Below are positions 11,872 through 20,624 of a stretch of 64,000 nucleotides of DNA, piece by piece. The position numbers and the translations under genes were made by a program. The DNA comes from CALBPI01 sp963922335. GTDB taxonomy: Bacteria; Pseudomonadota; Gammaproteobacteria; Steroidobacterales; Woeseiaceae. Below the pieces are notes generated by a model. The model was not told where the DNA came from. It saw only the letters and a list, made by a program, of their open reading frames with translations, and did not search any database. The stretch spans positions 1 to 64,000 of the forward strand of contig CAWUIB010000006.1 of NCBI GenBank assembly GCA_963922335.1, given 5' to 3'. The number at the start of each line of letters is the position of its first letter. The first letter of the stretch is position 1.

Positions 11872-13254
11872 CTATTTCGAGTAGTCGGGAGGTTGGCTTG
11901 ATTGATTCATCGCGTTCTCGATAGCCTCGGCCTGCGACAACAATCGCCAATCGTCGAGTCGGCGTCCGGTCAGCATCATGCCGATTGGCATACCGTTGTC
12001 ATCGTAGCCGCACGGCACGCTGATGGACGGCTGTCCGGTAAAATCCGAAATATTGGTGTTGTACGGTGACAGGCGGAGATAGTCGTCACCGATCGCATTG
12101 ATCTTTGGTGTGGGCACGCAGGCGGTTGGCGTTACCAGAACATCGCACTCGTCCAATAGCGCGTCCATACGCGCGCGGAATGCACGGCGATAGTTCTGAT
12201 CGCGCGCGTAGTCTTCGCCGCTGATTCGGCCGGCCGCGATGAGTTTCGGCCTGACTGCATCGCTGAAGGCTTCGGGTCTTTCGGTGAGATCCTCAGCATG
12301 CAGTGCCGCCGCCTCCAGGAACACGCGACGACACGCAGCGTATGCAAGATCGATATCAGGAACGTCTAGCGGTACAACGGTCGCACCGAGCGCGACCAAC
12401 TTATCGATCGCCTGATCGACGATGCGGACCACCTCATGATTGCCCTCGAAGAAATGGCGTCGGACCACACCAAGCAGCATTCCTGTCAGGCTGGCAGGTT
12501 CTAAGTCACTTAGGTTAACCTCGTTGGGTAACGCAATCGACCATGGATCAGCAGAATCGTATCCAGCGATCGCTGCAAACATCAATGCGGCGTCGTTGAC
12601 CGTTCTCGTCATGGGGCCAACGTGATCCATGGACCAGCACAACGGAACAACGCCCGCCTTACTGACGACGCCGAAGGTTGGCTTGAAGCCAACGATGCCG
12701 CAGCAATGTGCAGGCTGGCGAATCGAGCATCCGGTGTCTGTGCCGATGGCGCCATAAGCAAGTCCTGCGGCCACGGCTGCCGCGGATCCACCGCTCGAAC
12801 CACCGGGTGTTCGTGTGTTATCCCACGGGTTACGGATAGTGCCGAAGAAAGCGTTATCACTCGTCATCCCGTAGGCGAGCTCGTGCATACCCGTTTTGCC
12901 GAGCAGCACAGCACCTGCATCACGCAGTCGGTGTACCACCGTCGCGTCAGCATCCGGCATCCAATTCTCGTAGAGTTTCGATCCGGCAGTCGTTCGAATG
13001 CCTGCTGTCGCGCACAAGTCCTTAACCGCAATAGGAATACCGTGCAGTGGTCCTCGATCCCGTCCCGCGGCGCGCTCCGCGTCTGCTGCTTCCGCGGCCT
13101 GTATTGCTGTGTCCGTGGTAACGGTGATGTAAGCGTTCAAGTCGTCATCGAATTTTGCGATTCGCTCGAGCAAGTGCTCGGTTAATGCGAGCGACGTTGT
13201 CTCGCCGCTGCGAAGGCGTTCCGAGATTTGTTGGATGCTGTCGAAGTGCATCAC
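11872..13254 (-). CDS. Amidase-signature family amidase
   Basis: A 460-residue hydrolase of the GatA/FAAH-like amidase-signature family. The Ser-cis-Ser-Lys triad is visible: Lys78 in IAVKDL, a cis-serine at 153 in TPGGSSGGS, and the nucleophile Ser177 in GTDTGCSIRQPA. The usual GGSI here reads GCSI, and the following stretch is AHCCG, so three cysteines crowd the active-site loop. A GatB or GatC gene is not adjacent, so this is probably a stand-alone amidase and not a subunit of the tRNA amidotransferase. It converges on the phosphatase gene with a 14-base gap. The substrate is unknown. Confidence 0.88.
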   Translation of the reverse strand: MMHFDSIQQISERLRSGETTSLALTEHLLERIAKFDDDLNAYITVTTDTAIQAAEAADAERAAGRDRGPLHGIPIAVKDLCATAGIRTTAGSKLYENWMPDADATVVHRLRDAGAVLLGKTGMHELAYGMTSDNAFFGTIRNPWDNTRTPGGSSGGSAAAVAAGLAYGAIGTDTGCSIRQPAHCCGIVGFKPTFGVVSKAGVVPLCWSMDHVGPMTRTVNDAALMFAAIAGYDSADPWSIALPNEVNLSDLEPASLTGMLLGVVRRHFFEGNHEVVRIVDQAIDKLVALGATVVPLDVPDIDLAYAACRRVFLEAAALHAEDLTERPEAFSDAVRPKLIAAGRISGEDYARDQNYRRAFRARMDALLDECDVLVTPTACVPTPKINAIGDDYLRLSPYNTNISDFTGQPSISVPCGYDDNGMPIGMMLTGRRLDDWRLLSQAEAIENAMNQSSQPPDYSK

Positions 13255-13396
13255 CCGATTCTAGTCGAACTGGTGGGAGCAAAGCGCGCCGACCCATTGG
13301 GTACGCATAGACCATCGTCTAATGGAGAAGAAAACCAAAACGCCTACAGTGGGTACCGTCGAAATTGTTAGATGAACAATAAGTTGGGGGGACCAC

Positions 13397-14587
13397 ATGT
13401 CTAGCCGTTACATCGCATTGCCTGCAATGCTCGGGTTGCTCGCAGTGAGCGGCCCATCACAAGCCTACGAATTCAGTTTCAAGGGCATGATCAAGACCGA
13501 GTTGGTATACAGCGACTCGGGTATCGCAAGTTTCGGGGGCGGCTACTCGCAGGTAGCACCAACCAATGCGCTCAGGACTGACATCTTTGGTGGCGCTCCG
13601 GCGACCGACCAGCAGATGCGATTCCTGGAGTCCGACGCGACGTCGTTCCAGGCTGCGCATTCCCGTTTCTCGCTCAACATGAAACATGAAAACGTCCGCA
13701 CCGTTCTTGAATTTGACTTCATCGATGGCGAGGACGGTTTTTCCAACCAGACCGCGATTCAGGCGCAGGGCGCGCGGCTTCGTCTTGCGACGCTCTACTA
13801 CGACGTCAACGACAAGGTCACGGTCTTTGCCGGCCAAAAGTGGACAACCGCAGCGGGCATCAAATCAAGCGGAAGCTTCAACTGGATCGGAAACGCTTAT
13901 CGCGCCGGTAACTCAGGCTTCCTCGCGCTCGAAGGCGGCGCTACCTATAAGGCCGACAAATGGAACTTCACCGGTGCGATTACTAACCGCGGTCGCAACA
14001 ACTCAGCAGGCGGCATCAACGCCAATGAACTGGGTAGCGTTCCGGGTTTCGCATTCGATGTGAACACCAAACTCTCCGGTCACATGATCGGGGCGGCTGC
14101 ACACTTCGCGCAGGTGAATTTCGAAGATGAGGCGGGTTTCGTCAGCGGCGAGAACCAGGATGCCAACTTCTACAAGCTCTACACCAAGCTGAACTTTGGC
14201 GATGTCTCCGTGTCCGCGGAGGTCTATACCGGTGAAGCATTGAACAATCAGAACGCGCTGGGTATCGCGCCGGCCACCAGCTTGGGTGGGGACGGCGTTG
14301 TCAGGGAGAGTTTCGGAGAAACCGGCTTTTTCGCGTTCGTGAATTGGAATGTCAAACCGGGCCACACTTTGAGGGTCGGCTACGCAACCGCTTCGGTTGA
14401 CGAAGAAGATCGACTGGGACTGACGGAGCTCTCCAAGAACACCACCGCCTACGTGAACTATGGAGTGAAGATGACCGACGCCCTCACGGCATTCGGCCAG
14501 ATTACGCACTTCGATACCGAGTTTGGTGGCGACTTCGAGAGCTTCTCGGCAGTAACTGCCCGCGCAGGTTTGCTCTTCAGGTTCTAG
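13397..14587 (+). CDS. Outer-membrane porin-like beta-barrel protein
   Basis: A 396-residue protein with a signal peptide (about 1-23, ending SQAYE). It is rich in alternating aromatic/hydrophobic strands (EFSFKGMIKTELVYSD, RLRLATLYYDVND, VTVFAGQKWTT) and ends in ARAGLLFRF with the C-terminal Phe needed for BAM assembly. It resembles the DcaP/gram-negative porin superfamily. GTTGGGGGG sits six bases before the ATG. It is a single gene followed by a strong hairpin terminator. The solute is unknown. Confidence 0.85.
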   Translation: MSSRYIALPAMLGLLAVSGPSQAYEFSFKGMIKTELVYSDSGIASFGGGYSQVAPTNALRTDIFGGAPATDQQMRFLESDATSFQAAHSRFSLNMKHENVRTVLEFDFIDGEDGFSNQTAIQAQGARLRLATLYYDVNDKVTVFAGQKWTTAAGIKSSGSFNWIGNAYRAGNSGFLALEGGATYKADKWNFTGAITNRGRNNSAGGINANELGSVPGFAFDVNTKLSGHMIGAAAHFAQVNFEDEAGFVSGENQDANFYKLYTKLNFGDVSVSAEVYTGEALNNQNALGIAPATSLGGDGVVRESFGETGFFAFVNWNVKPGHTLRVGYATASVDEEDRLGLTELSKNTTAYVNYGVKMTDALTAFGQITHFDTEFGGDFESFSAVTARAGLLFRF

Positions 14588-14615
14588 TGATCAACTAACG
14601 ATTCCCCCCGCGATG

Positions 14616-14651
14616 CCGTGGGCTGGCACGAGCTGCCAGTCCACGGATTTT
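14616..14651 (+). terminator. Rho-independent terminator after the porin gene
   Basis: CCGTGGGCTGGCA and TGCCAGTCCACGG form a 13-base-pair stem with one G-T pair and a five-base loop, followed by ATTTT. It lies between the porin stop and the converging folE2 stop. Confidence 0.8.
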
Positions 14652-14670
14652 CGCAGGTGGTATGAAGTCT

Positions 14671-15618
14671 TCAGGGGATGGGCAGATACCCGTCGGGTAT
14701 GCCCTTGGTTACGATGCTGACTGCATCGTGCGGGTGCAGACTTTCCATGTGCTCCACTCGAACCCAGAAGTCCGAGAATCGCTCATCATTGTTGAGCGCC
14801 TTTTGCACACGGCGACCAGCGTCTTCGCAGAACATCAGGTTCGCCGCGTTGCGACGCGCGAACTCCTGCTCGTCTTCACGTTTCACCGCGGTTTGTACGG
14901 CCGTCTGAAGCGTGCCCTCAATCGAGTCGATCAGGCTCGATATCGGGAACTCGGAAATGCCGGGTTCAAGCTTGGTCAGGATGTGTACTTCGCTGCGTTG
15001 CGAGTGCGGAGTCGCGGCGATACCTTCTTCAGTACCCAACCATGCCCGGACCTGCTCGGCAGAAACGGTCGCTTTGCCGGCGAAGTCCTTATCGAACTGT
15101 TCCTGAATGATCTGGCGCGAGAGGGCGGCAGAGCATGGGCACGTCGACGAGTATCTAACCGTGACACCGAGCTCGATGTGCAGTTGGCCGTCGATGAAGG
15201 TGCCTTTCAGCGTGACCGGGTATCCATTCCATCCCGAATTGTCCGACAGGAGTGCCGGGCGGCGAAGAAGGTACTCAAAATCGAACTGTAGGAATGCTTT
15301 CGAACTGAGATCGTTGTGCGAGTTCAGGACTTCGCCCAAGAGCTCCGTCATCATGGCCGGTGTCAATGCGTTAGCCCCAGCGCTAGCGTCGAGCATCAGG
15401 TAGAGGCGCGACATGTGTATGCCTTTTGCCTGAGGGTCCACCAGGTCGACATAGATTTGCGCTCGAGCGGCTACCGCACGAGTTGCGCCATCATCCGAAA
15501 TGGTGAGTGGAAGTTCGACATTGCTCATGCCCACCCAATCGAGTGTGCCCTGCGGCTGGAGATACGCGCGGGATGCGATGTCCGGCATTGCCATCAATGC
15601 GGAAGTGCGACTATTCAT
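14671..15618 (-). CDS. folE2: GTP cyclohydrolase I type IB (FolE2)
   Basis: A 315-residue enzyme that converts GTP to 7,8-dihydroneopterin triphosphate, the first step of folate biosynthesis; it is the metal-promiscuous alternative to zinc-dependent FolE. Family signatures are MPDIASR near the N-terminus, WVGMSNVELPL, the GIHMSRLY motif and TCPCSAALSRQ with the metal-binding cysteine region. AAAGGA precedes the ATG by seven bases. In many bacteria folE2 is controlled by Zur, but I see no clear Zur palindrome in the 225 bases upstream. Confidence 0.95.
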   Translation of the reverse strand: MNSRTSALMAMPDIASRAYLQPQGTLDWVGMSNVELPLTISDDGATRAVAARAQIYVDLVDPQAKGIHMSRLYLMLDASAGANALTPAMMTELLGEVLNSHNDLSSKAFLQFDFEYLLRRPALLSDNSGWNGYPVTLKGTFIDGQLHIELGVTVRYSSTCPCSAALSRQIIQEQFDKDFAGKATVSAEQVRAWLGTEEGIAATPHSQRSEVHILTKLEPGISEFPISSLIDSIEGTLQTAVQTAVKREDEQEFARRNAANLMFCEDAGRRVQKALNNDERFSDFWVRVEHMESLHPHDAVSIVTKGIPDGYLPIP

Positions 15619-15844
15619 CGGTAAATCCTTTACTTAGCGATCGTCGACTGTCTCGATCTCGGCTTCTGAGAGCGGCTGAGACAGGCCACGGGGTGTAGCA
15701 GATGACCAGAGTTTCCAAAATCTCGACAACTTTGCCGAGCATTTGTCGAGGCTTGCGAACCGCCTCCTTGTCTAAGTATTGGGGTTAGACGCTCTCGATT
15801 CAAGAGCGATAGGCGATCTGGTCGGGTGGGGTATCGCGCTTGGG

Positions 15845-16060
15845 CTAAAGTTCGCGGCTGGCTCGCTCAAACCAACCGATGACTGCACGCCAATGGGTAT
15901 CACCGTAAAGCGCCCTGAACCGAGCAGTCTCCTGCACATTCACGTCGTTCCATGTTTTTAGGCGGGTGGCGACAAAGTCGGCGGTCAATGGAATGCCGCA
16001 CTCGACGGTGATGCAATGGTGCCACTCTTCGTAGTTCGATGGGATGATGTCGTACTTCAT
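15845..16060 (-). CDS. Small conserved-looking protein of unknown function
   Basis: 71 residues, acidic and rich in aromatic residues (EEWHHCITVECGIPLTADFVATRL...FRALYGDTHWRAVIGWFERA). It has no signal peptide or membrane helix. A GGAG lies 11 bases before the ATG. It resembles short uncharacterised proteobacterial proteins I recall with a similar HCIT-CGIPLT core, but I cannot name a family. The 226 bases between it and folE2 hold only a short hairpin (15790-15808) and no gene that I can support. Confidence 0.6.
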   Translation of the reverse strand: MKYDIIPSNYEEWHHCITVECGIPLTADFVATRLKTWNDVNVQETARFRALYGDTHWRAVIGWFERASREL

Positions 16061-16203
16061 GTCGCTATCGTCTCCGTGTTCCGCTCACCACCGGAGGCGT
16101 ACTCAAGACCGTTGAGCACGCCGCGCTCTGGGCTGAAATGCCTGCGTAAGACTATACTAGCTCAAGAATAAGCAACAGACAGCGAGCCTGAACTCGCGAA
16201 TCG

Positions 16204-18078
16204 ATGTCCCTTTTTTCCGAACTCAAACGACGCAGTGTCATCCGAGTGGCCGCAGCCTATGCCGTGGTCGCATGGCTGGTCCTGCAGATCGTCGACATCG
16301 TTGTTGACGTTGCCGAGGCACCGGCCTGGGTTGCCAAGGTCATACTCGGACTGCTGATTGTCGGTTTTTTTCTGTCGCTGATTCTGTCTTGGCTCTTCGA
16401 TGTGACGCCGGAGGGCATTCGGCGGGATCAGGGCGCTGGCGATCAACCGGCTGTGCGCGCGGCGCGCCTCGACAAGCTAACCATCGTAGCGGCTACCGCC
16501 GTCGTGGCGCTATTGGCCTGGCAGATGATTCGCGACAGTGGCCGTGAACTGGACCCGGTGATGTCGAGCGCAGATCGCCAAAGCATCTCCGAGACAACCG
16601 TGGAGTCTGCACCGAGTCAGGATGCATCGATCGCCGTCTTGCCGTTTGCGGACTTGTCGCCTTCGCAGGATCAGTCCTATTTCTCTGATGGTATTTCGGA
16701 AGAGATCATCAATGCACTGTCATCGATCTCCAGTCTGGGAGTTGCGTCGCGAACTTCGTCCTTTGCATTCCGCAATCAGGACGAAAAGAGCATTCCTCAA
16801 ATCGGCGCTGCATTGCGTGTGCGCCATGTCCTTGAGGGCAGTGTCCGCTCGGTAGGGGATCGCATTCGGATAACGGCTCAGTTGGTGGATGCCAATACCG
16901 ACAAGCAGCTTTGGTCGCAGACCTATGACAAAGTGTTGTCCGCGGAAACGGTATTTGCGATTCAGGACGAGATTGCGGTTGCGATCGTTGATGCGCTCGT
17001 TAATTCCATTGGCTTGGAAGCATCAGCGCTAGAGCAGCTCAACACGCGAGCGGACACAGAAGATCTGACCGCATACCAGCGGTTCCTGCGCGGTCGCCAG
17101 CGCTTCCGTGTGCGTAGCGTCTCAAATATTCCAGGAACGATTGATCTGTTTCAGCAGGCGGTCGAACTCGACCCTGAGTTTGCCCGCGCATGGGCGGGTC
17201 TTGCAGCCGTTGCCGTGGTTGCGCCTTCATGGGGCATCTCGGATGGTGAGGATTACGTTGCGTTGGCAGAACGCGCTGCACGTCGCGCCATCGAACTGGA
17301 TGATTCGTTGGCGCTCCCCTACGCAGTGCTGGGGAATCTCCAGGGCGATGGGGTCTTGCCAATTCGCTATGCCGAGGACCTTGGATATCTCGAGCAGGCT
17401 CTGGAGCGTGAGCCGGACAATACAACGGCACTGCTCTGGCGCGGCATTACTACCATTCAGGTTGGCAAGTTTGAGCAAGCGGTGGTTGACCTCGATCGAT
17501 GCCGCGACCTCGACCCGGGGTATCAGAACTGTGTCGTTTGGGGTGGGCTGGCGCGACTCTATGCGGGTGACTATGAAGGTGCGATGGAGAGCTATGACCT
17601 GCAGGCAGCGACGCGGTCGAGTTCTCAGGCGCAGCAGTTTGCACTGGCAATTCTTCACAAAGAGGATGAGCTGACGGCGCTGCTCGCGCTCGCATGGGCG
17701 CTCGAGTCTTTCGATGCGCCCTTTAATCCGGATCTTGTATACCGTGCGTTTAAAGACCCCGAGTTCGATACCGCGGCCGAGTACGCCGCGTTTTCAGAGT
17801 ATCGCGTTGAACTCACGGGCGAATCGCCAGACGTGTCGGCACCGGGCAGCTTGTTGCCAATGATGTTTCGCCGCTATTCAGAGCTGGTTCCAGATCAGAA
17901 CAATATGTATTGGTGGCATCCGAGTTTTCCGGAGTTGAGGCAGTCACCGGAATTCAAACGCATCATTCGTGATCTCGGAATCTATTCTTATTGGCAGCAG
18001 GCGGGATTCCCGCCACAGTGTCGAGCTGTCGGCGATGATGACTTCGAGTGCGATGAAGTCTCGTCAGAGACCAGCTAA
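16204..18078 (+). CDS. Membrane-anchored TolB/FlgO-like domain protein with TPR repeats (second paralogue)
   Basis: A 624-residue paralogue of the protein at 4403. Both start MSLFSEL-RRSV and share two helices (about 13-35, 46-64) and a TPxGIRRD motif; a third helix lies at about 92-107. Residues 141-270 form the TolB/FlgO-like domain (SIAVLPFADLSP, FSDGISEEIINAL, VLEGSVRS, LWSQTYDK). The C-terminal half shows TPR units such as FQQAVELDPEFARAWAGLA and LEQALEREPDNTTALLWRG. A TATACT -10-like element lies at 16153. It is followed 12 bases later by a methyltransferase gene, so the two are probably one operon. The role is unknown. Confidence 0.85.
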   Translation: MSLFSELKRRSVIRVAAAYAVVAWLVLQIVDIVVDVAEAPAWVAKVILGLLIVGFFLSLILSWLFDVTPEGIRRDQGAGDQPAVRAARLDKLTIVAATAVVALLAWQMIRDSGRELDPVMSSADRQSISETTVESAPSQDASIAVLPFADLSPSQDQSYFSDGISEEIINALSSISSLGVASRTSSFAFRNQDEKSIPQIGAALRVRHVLEGSVRSVGDRIRITAQLVDANTDKQLWSQTYDKVLSAETVFAIQDEIAVAIVDALVNSIGLEASALEQLNTRADTEDLTAYQRFLRGRQRFRVRSVSNIPGTIDLFQQAVELDPEFARAWAGLAAVAVVAPSWGISDGEDYVALAERAARRAIELDDSLALPYAVLGNLQGDGVLPIRYAEDLGYLEQALEREPDNTTALLWRGITTIQVGKFEQAVVDLDRCRDLDPGYQNCVVWGGLARLYAGDYEGAMESYDLQAATRSSSQAQQFALAILHKEDELTALLALAWALESFDAPFNPDLVYRAFKDPEFDTAAEYAAFSEYRVELTGESPDVSAPGSLLPMMFRRYSELVPDQNNMYWWHPSFPELRQSPEFKRIIRDLGIYSYWQQAGFPPQCRAVGDDDFECDEVSSETS

Positions 18079-18090
18079 GGAGCCTACGCC

Positions 18091-18936
18091 GTGTCAACAG
18101 AGCAACCCTTCGGTGCAGACGATAAACCCATTCGCGGAATCCACGGTTTTGTGCGCCGCTATATTCGCGAGCTACCGGATCTGACCGGCAAGACGGTTCT
18201 CGACATTCCGAGTGGTGATGGGCGCTCGACCTGGGAGTTCAAGAAGCGCGGTGCGACGGTGATCTCGCTCGACTTGTTTCCGGAGTTCATGAAGGTCTCG
18301 GATGTCGAGGCGCGATTTGCGGATCTGTCGGAGAAACTGCCGGTCGACGATGCGACGATCGACATGATCATTTGCCAGGAAGGTATCGAACACGTACCGA
18401 ACCAATTGTTCGTTTTGCAAGAGTTCAATCGCGTGTTGAAGCCGGGTGGTCAGTTGCTGATGACAACGCCCAACGCTTCGCAGCTTCGTGCCCGCTTGTC
18501 AGGGTTCTTGTTCGAAACCGATTTCTGGAAACGCATGCCGCCAACTGCAGTCGATAGTGTCTGGTTCGCCAACGAGTCTTCCGAGAAGCTCTACTTCGGC
18601 CACCTGTTTCTCGTCGGTGTGCAACACCTCCAGACCCTGATGGATATCAGCGGATTCAAAGTGACCGAGCGCGTCAAAACCGACGTCGGGACTACGGCGG
18701 TACTACTCGGCATTACCTACCCACTACTAGCGTTGTTTTCGTTCCTGACGCCACGCTTCTACCGAAAGAAGATTAAAGCGGGTTCGGATGAATTGGTGAA
18801 CGGCATTTTTCGGGAGCGCGCAAAGCTCAACCTTTCGCCAAAGACGCTTTTCTGCAAACACATTTTTTGGGTGGCAGAGAAGGAACGCAGCCTTTCCGAA
18901 ACCAGCGCTTATCTCAAGACGGTGGTTCGCGACTAA
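18091..18936 (+). CDS. SAM-dependent methyltransferase (class I)
   Basis: A 281-residue protein starting at GTG, chosen because TAAGGAG lies nine bases upstream and overlaps the previous stop codon. Motif I reads TVLDIPSGDGRSTWEF (about residues 32-47), the acidic end of strand 2 is ISLDLFPEF, and motif IV lies in MIICQEGIEHV. This matches Methyltransf_11/25-type enzymes. A hydrophobic stretch near residues 205-220 (TTAVLLGITYPLLALFSFL) may hold the enzyme at the membrane. The substrate is unknown; a lipid or glycan acceptor is possible. It is linked to the TPR-membrane protein upstream. Confidence 0.85.
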   Translation: MSTEQPFGADDKPIRGIHGFVRRYIRELPDLTGKTVLDIPSGDGRSTWEFKKRGATVISLDLFPEFMKVSDVEARFADLSEKLPVDDATIDMIICQEGIEHVPNQLFVLQEFNRVLKPGGQLLMTTPNASQLRARLSGFLFETDFWKRMPPTAVDSVWFANESSEKLYFGHLFLVGVQHLQTLMDISGFKVTERVKTDVGTTAVLLGITYPLLALFSFLTPRFYRKKIKAGSDELVNGIFRERAKLNLSPKTLFCKHIFWVAEKERSLSETSAYLKTVVRD

Positions 18937-19146
18937 GCTGGTGTCGAATGTCGTTAGTATGAACAACGGCTCAACAACGGCGTAAGCACCGAACACTCTG
19001 ATATTCGGAGGTGGTGGTAAGAAAAAAGCGAAGCGATTACTGACCAATTCGCATCGAATTGTCATGAAAGTGTGGGATCGTTCCAAGGTCCGCTATGCGT
19101 GGACCAATGCCACTCAGACGAAAATCAACAAGAAAGGGGAACCGTC

Positions 19147-20433
19147 ATGAGAAAGTTTCTGGCGCCACTGATGTGCCTGGCCGTCTTGTTTTCACCCCGA
19201 ATCCACGCTGACCCGCTCACGCCGGGTAATCTTCTCGTCAGCACGGACGGTGTGATGTATGAGGTCACAACGGATGGCCAGATTATTCAGACTATTCCGA
19301 TCGAGTATCCTGGAGGCTCGTCGTCCTCTTCCGATCGCGGGCGTGACCTTGTTGTCAGCGAATCCGGCCTCATCCACGTCTTCAATGGCACATTCGACCC
19401 GTATATTAGTTCTATCGATCCGTCTGCAGCCAACCCTACATGGAGTCATCAGACCGAGAGCGATTTTACTATCGTAAACAATATCACTTACGGGGGTATT
19501 GCGAGCTTCGGAAACAGGATTTTCGCTACCGACCAATTCACTTTTGGAGACTCGTCGCGCGACAATATCGGGATACTTGTTTTTGATGAGGTTGGATCGG
19601 AGCCGTTCCGGTTTGCACTGGGTACAGATGCGATTGACGTCACCATTGGCTTGGATGGATTGGTCTACGTCCTCGTTGGAACGGGCAGTCCCTCTGGTCG
19701 TGCGTTGGAGGTATACAACCCCGAGACGTATGAGCTCGTCCGGAGCGCTGAGTTGAGAACACTGTTGAGGGATTCTGCATCGAGGCGGGCGGTCGCGGCA
19801 GATGAGGCCGGAACCTTGTATCTGGCGGATATCGGTGGAGAGATTCAGAAGGTGGAGTTGGGCATAGATGGCAGTGTGACTTTCGAATCGTTTTCGTTTA
19901 CGTGTCCACTCTCTTCAGATTTCGAAATCCCCTGCTTCTTTTCGGATATCGATTTCATGCCTGATGGAAACCTGGTCTTGGGTGACCGCTCCGGCAACGT
20001 AATCATCGTTGATCCTGGGCTGATGACGCCGCAGTCTATATTCTCCATTGGGGATCGAACCACATTCGTTGCGGTTATTCCTGAGTCATCCGGGCTGGTA
20101 CTGGAAGCGGAGATTTTCACCGGGCGTTCCACCGGCGCGATCAACCCAAACCGAACCCGCAACATCAACCTCGCGATTTACTCGACCGATGAATTCGATG
20201 CACGCACCATCGATTCAGCAACGGCGCGGTTGGGCCCGGCAGAAGCGCCGATCGGTACTCGCCGTCGTGTGTTTGACGTGAACGGCGATGGCTCGCGCGA
20301 TTCATATTTCCGATTCCGGACCAGCGAGACCGGCGTTGCCTGTGGCGATACCGAGATTACGTTCAGTGCGTTTCTTGATGATGGAACGGCAGTATCGACA
20401 ACGCTGCCGATCGAGACGGTGGGCTGCAACTGA
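19147..20433 (+). CDS. Secreted propeller-like protein of unknown function
   Basis: 428 residues, starting at the ATG preceded by AAAGGGGAA and followed by a clear signal peptide (MRKFLAPLM...RIHADP); an earlier ATG at 19072 would hide the signal. Repeating blade-like segments (NLLVSTDGVMYEVTTDG, GLVYVLVGTGSPSGRALEVYNP, GTLYLADIGGEIQKVELG, GNLVLGDRSGNVIIVDPG) suggest an NHL/YVTN-type beta propeller. A short C-terminal domain contains FDVNGDGSRDSYFRF, a possible calcium-binding loop. No sorting signal is visible at the C-terminus. It ends before a strong terminator, so it is monocistronic. The 210 bases upstream hold no gene. Confidence 0.7.
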   Translation: MRKFLAPLMCLAVLFSPRIHADPLTPGNLLVSTDGVMYEVTTDGQIIQTIPIEYPGGSSSSSDRGRDLVVSESGLIHVFNGTFDPYISSIDPSAANPTWSHQTESDFTIVNNITYGGIASFGNRIFATDQFTFGDSSRDNIGILVFDEVGSEPFRFALGTDAIDVTIGLDGLVYVLVGTGSPSGRALEVYNPETYELVRSAELRTLLRDSASRRAVAADEAGTLYLADIGGEIQKVELGIDGSVTFESFSFTCPLSSDFEIPCFFSDIDFMPDGNLVLGDRSGNVIIVDPGLMTPQSIFSIGDRTTFVAVIPESSGLVLEAEIFTGRSTGAINPNRTRNINLAIYSTDEFDARTIDSATARLGPAEAPIGTRRRVFDVNGDGSRDSYFRFRTSETGVACGDTEITFSAFLDDGTAVSTTLPIETVGCN

Positions 20434-20464
20434 CCTTACGCCGTTCTTGACGTTCGCCTGATAA

Positions 20465-20497
20465 AAGCCTGTCGGTGCTGCCGACAGGCTTTTTTTG
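20465..20497 (+). terminator. Rho-independent terminator
   Basis: AAGCCTGTCGG and CCGACAGGCTT pair around the loop TGCTG and are followed by seven T residues. It ends the secreted-protein unit and overlaps the extreme 5' end of an over-long reading frame of the next gene, which argues for the later kinase start at 20625. Confidence 0.93.
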
Positions 20498-20624
20498 TCC
20501 GGTTTTGCCCGGCAATTGCGTCAGGATAGATATGGGCAGCAAAGCACTAAAGCGGGACCTTGTACCCGATGGCGACACTATTGATTTGATACGCTCTAGG
20601 CGGGACTGGGGAGGCAGGCGCGGC

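Noticed and set aside
15619..15720. Zur site upstream of folE2
   Set aside because: No GTTATANTATAAC-type palindrome found; zinc control cannot be claimed from this sequence.
15790..15808. Hairpin CGCTCT-N7-AGAGCG after the small orphan gene
   Set aside because: Only a six-base-pair stem and no T tract on either strand, so it is not supported as a terminator.
19072..19146. Earlier start of the secreted propeller-like protein
   Set aside because: It would place 25 polar residues before a clear signal peptide; the ATG at 19147 has a strong ribosome site.
20475..20624. 50-codon upstream extension of the kinase gene
   Set aside because: The first bases are inside the terminator at 20465-20497, and the ATG at 20625 has GGGGAGG at the right distance.
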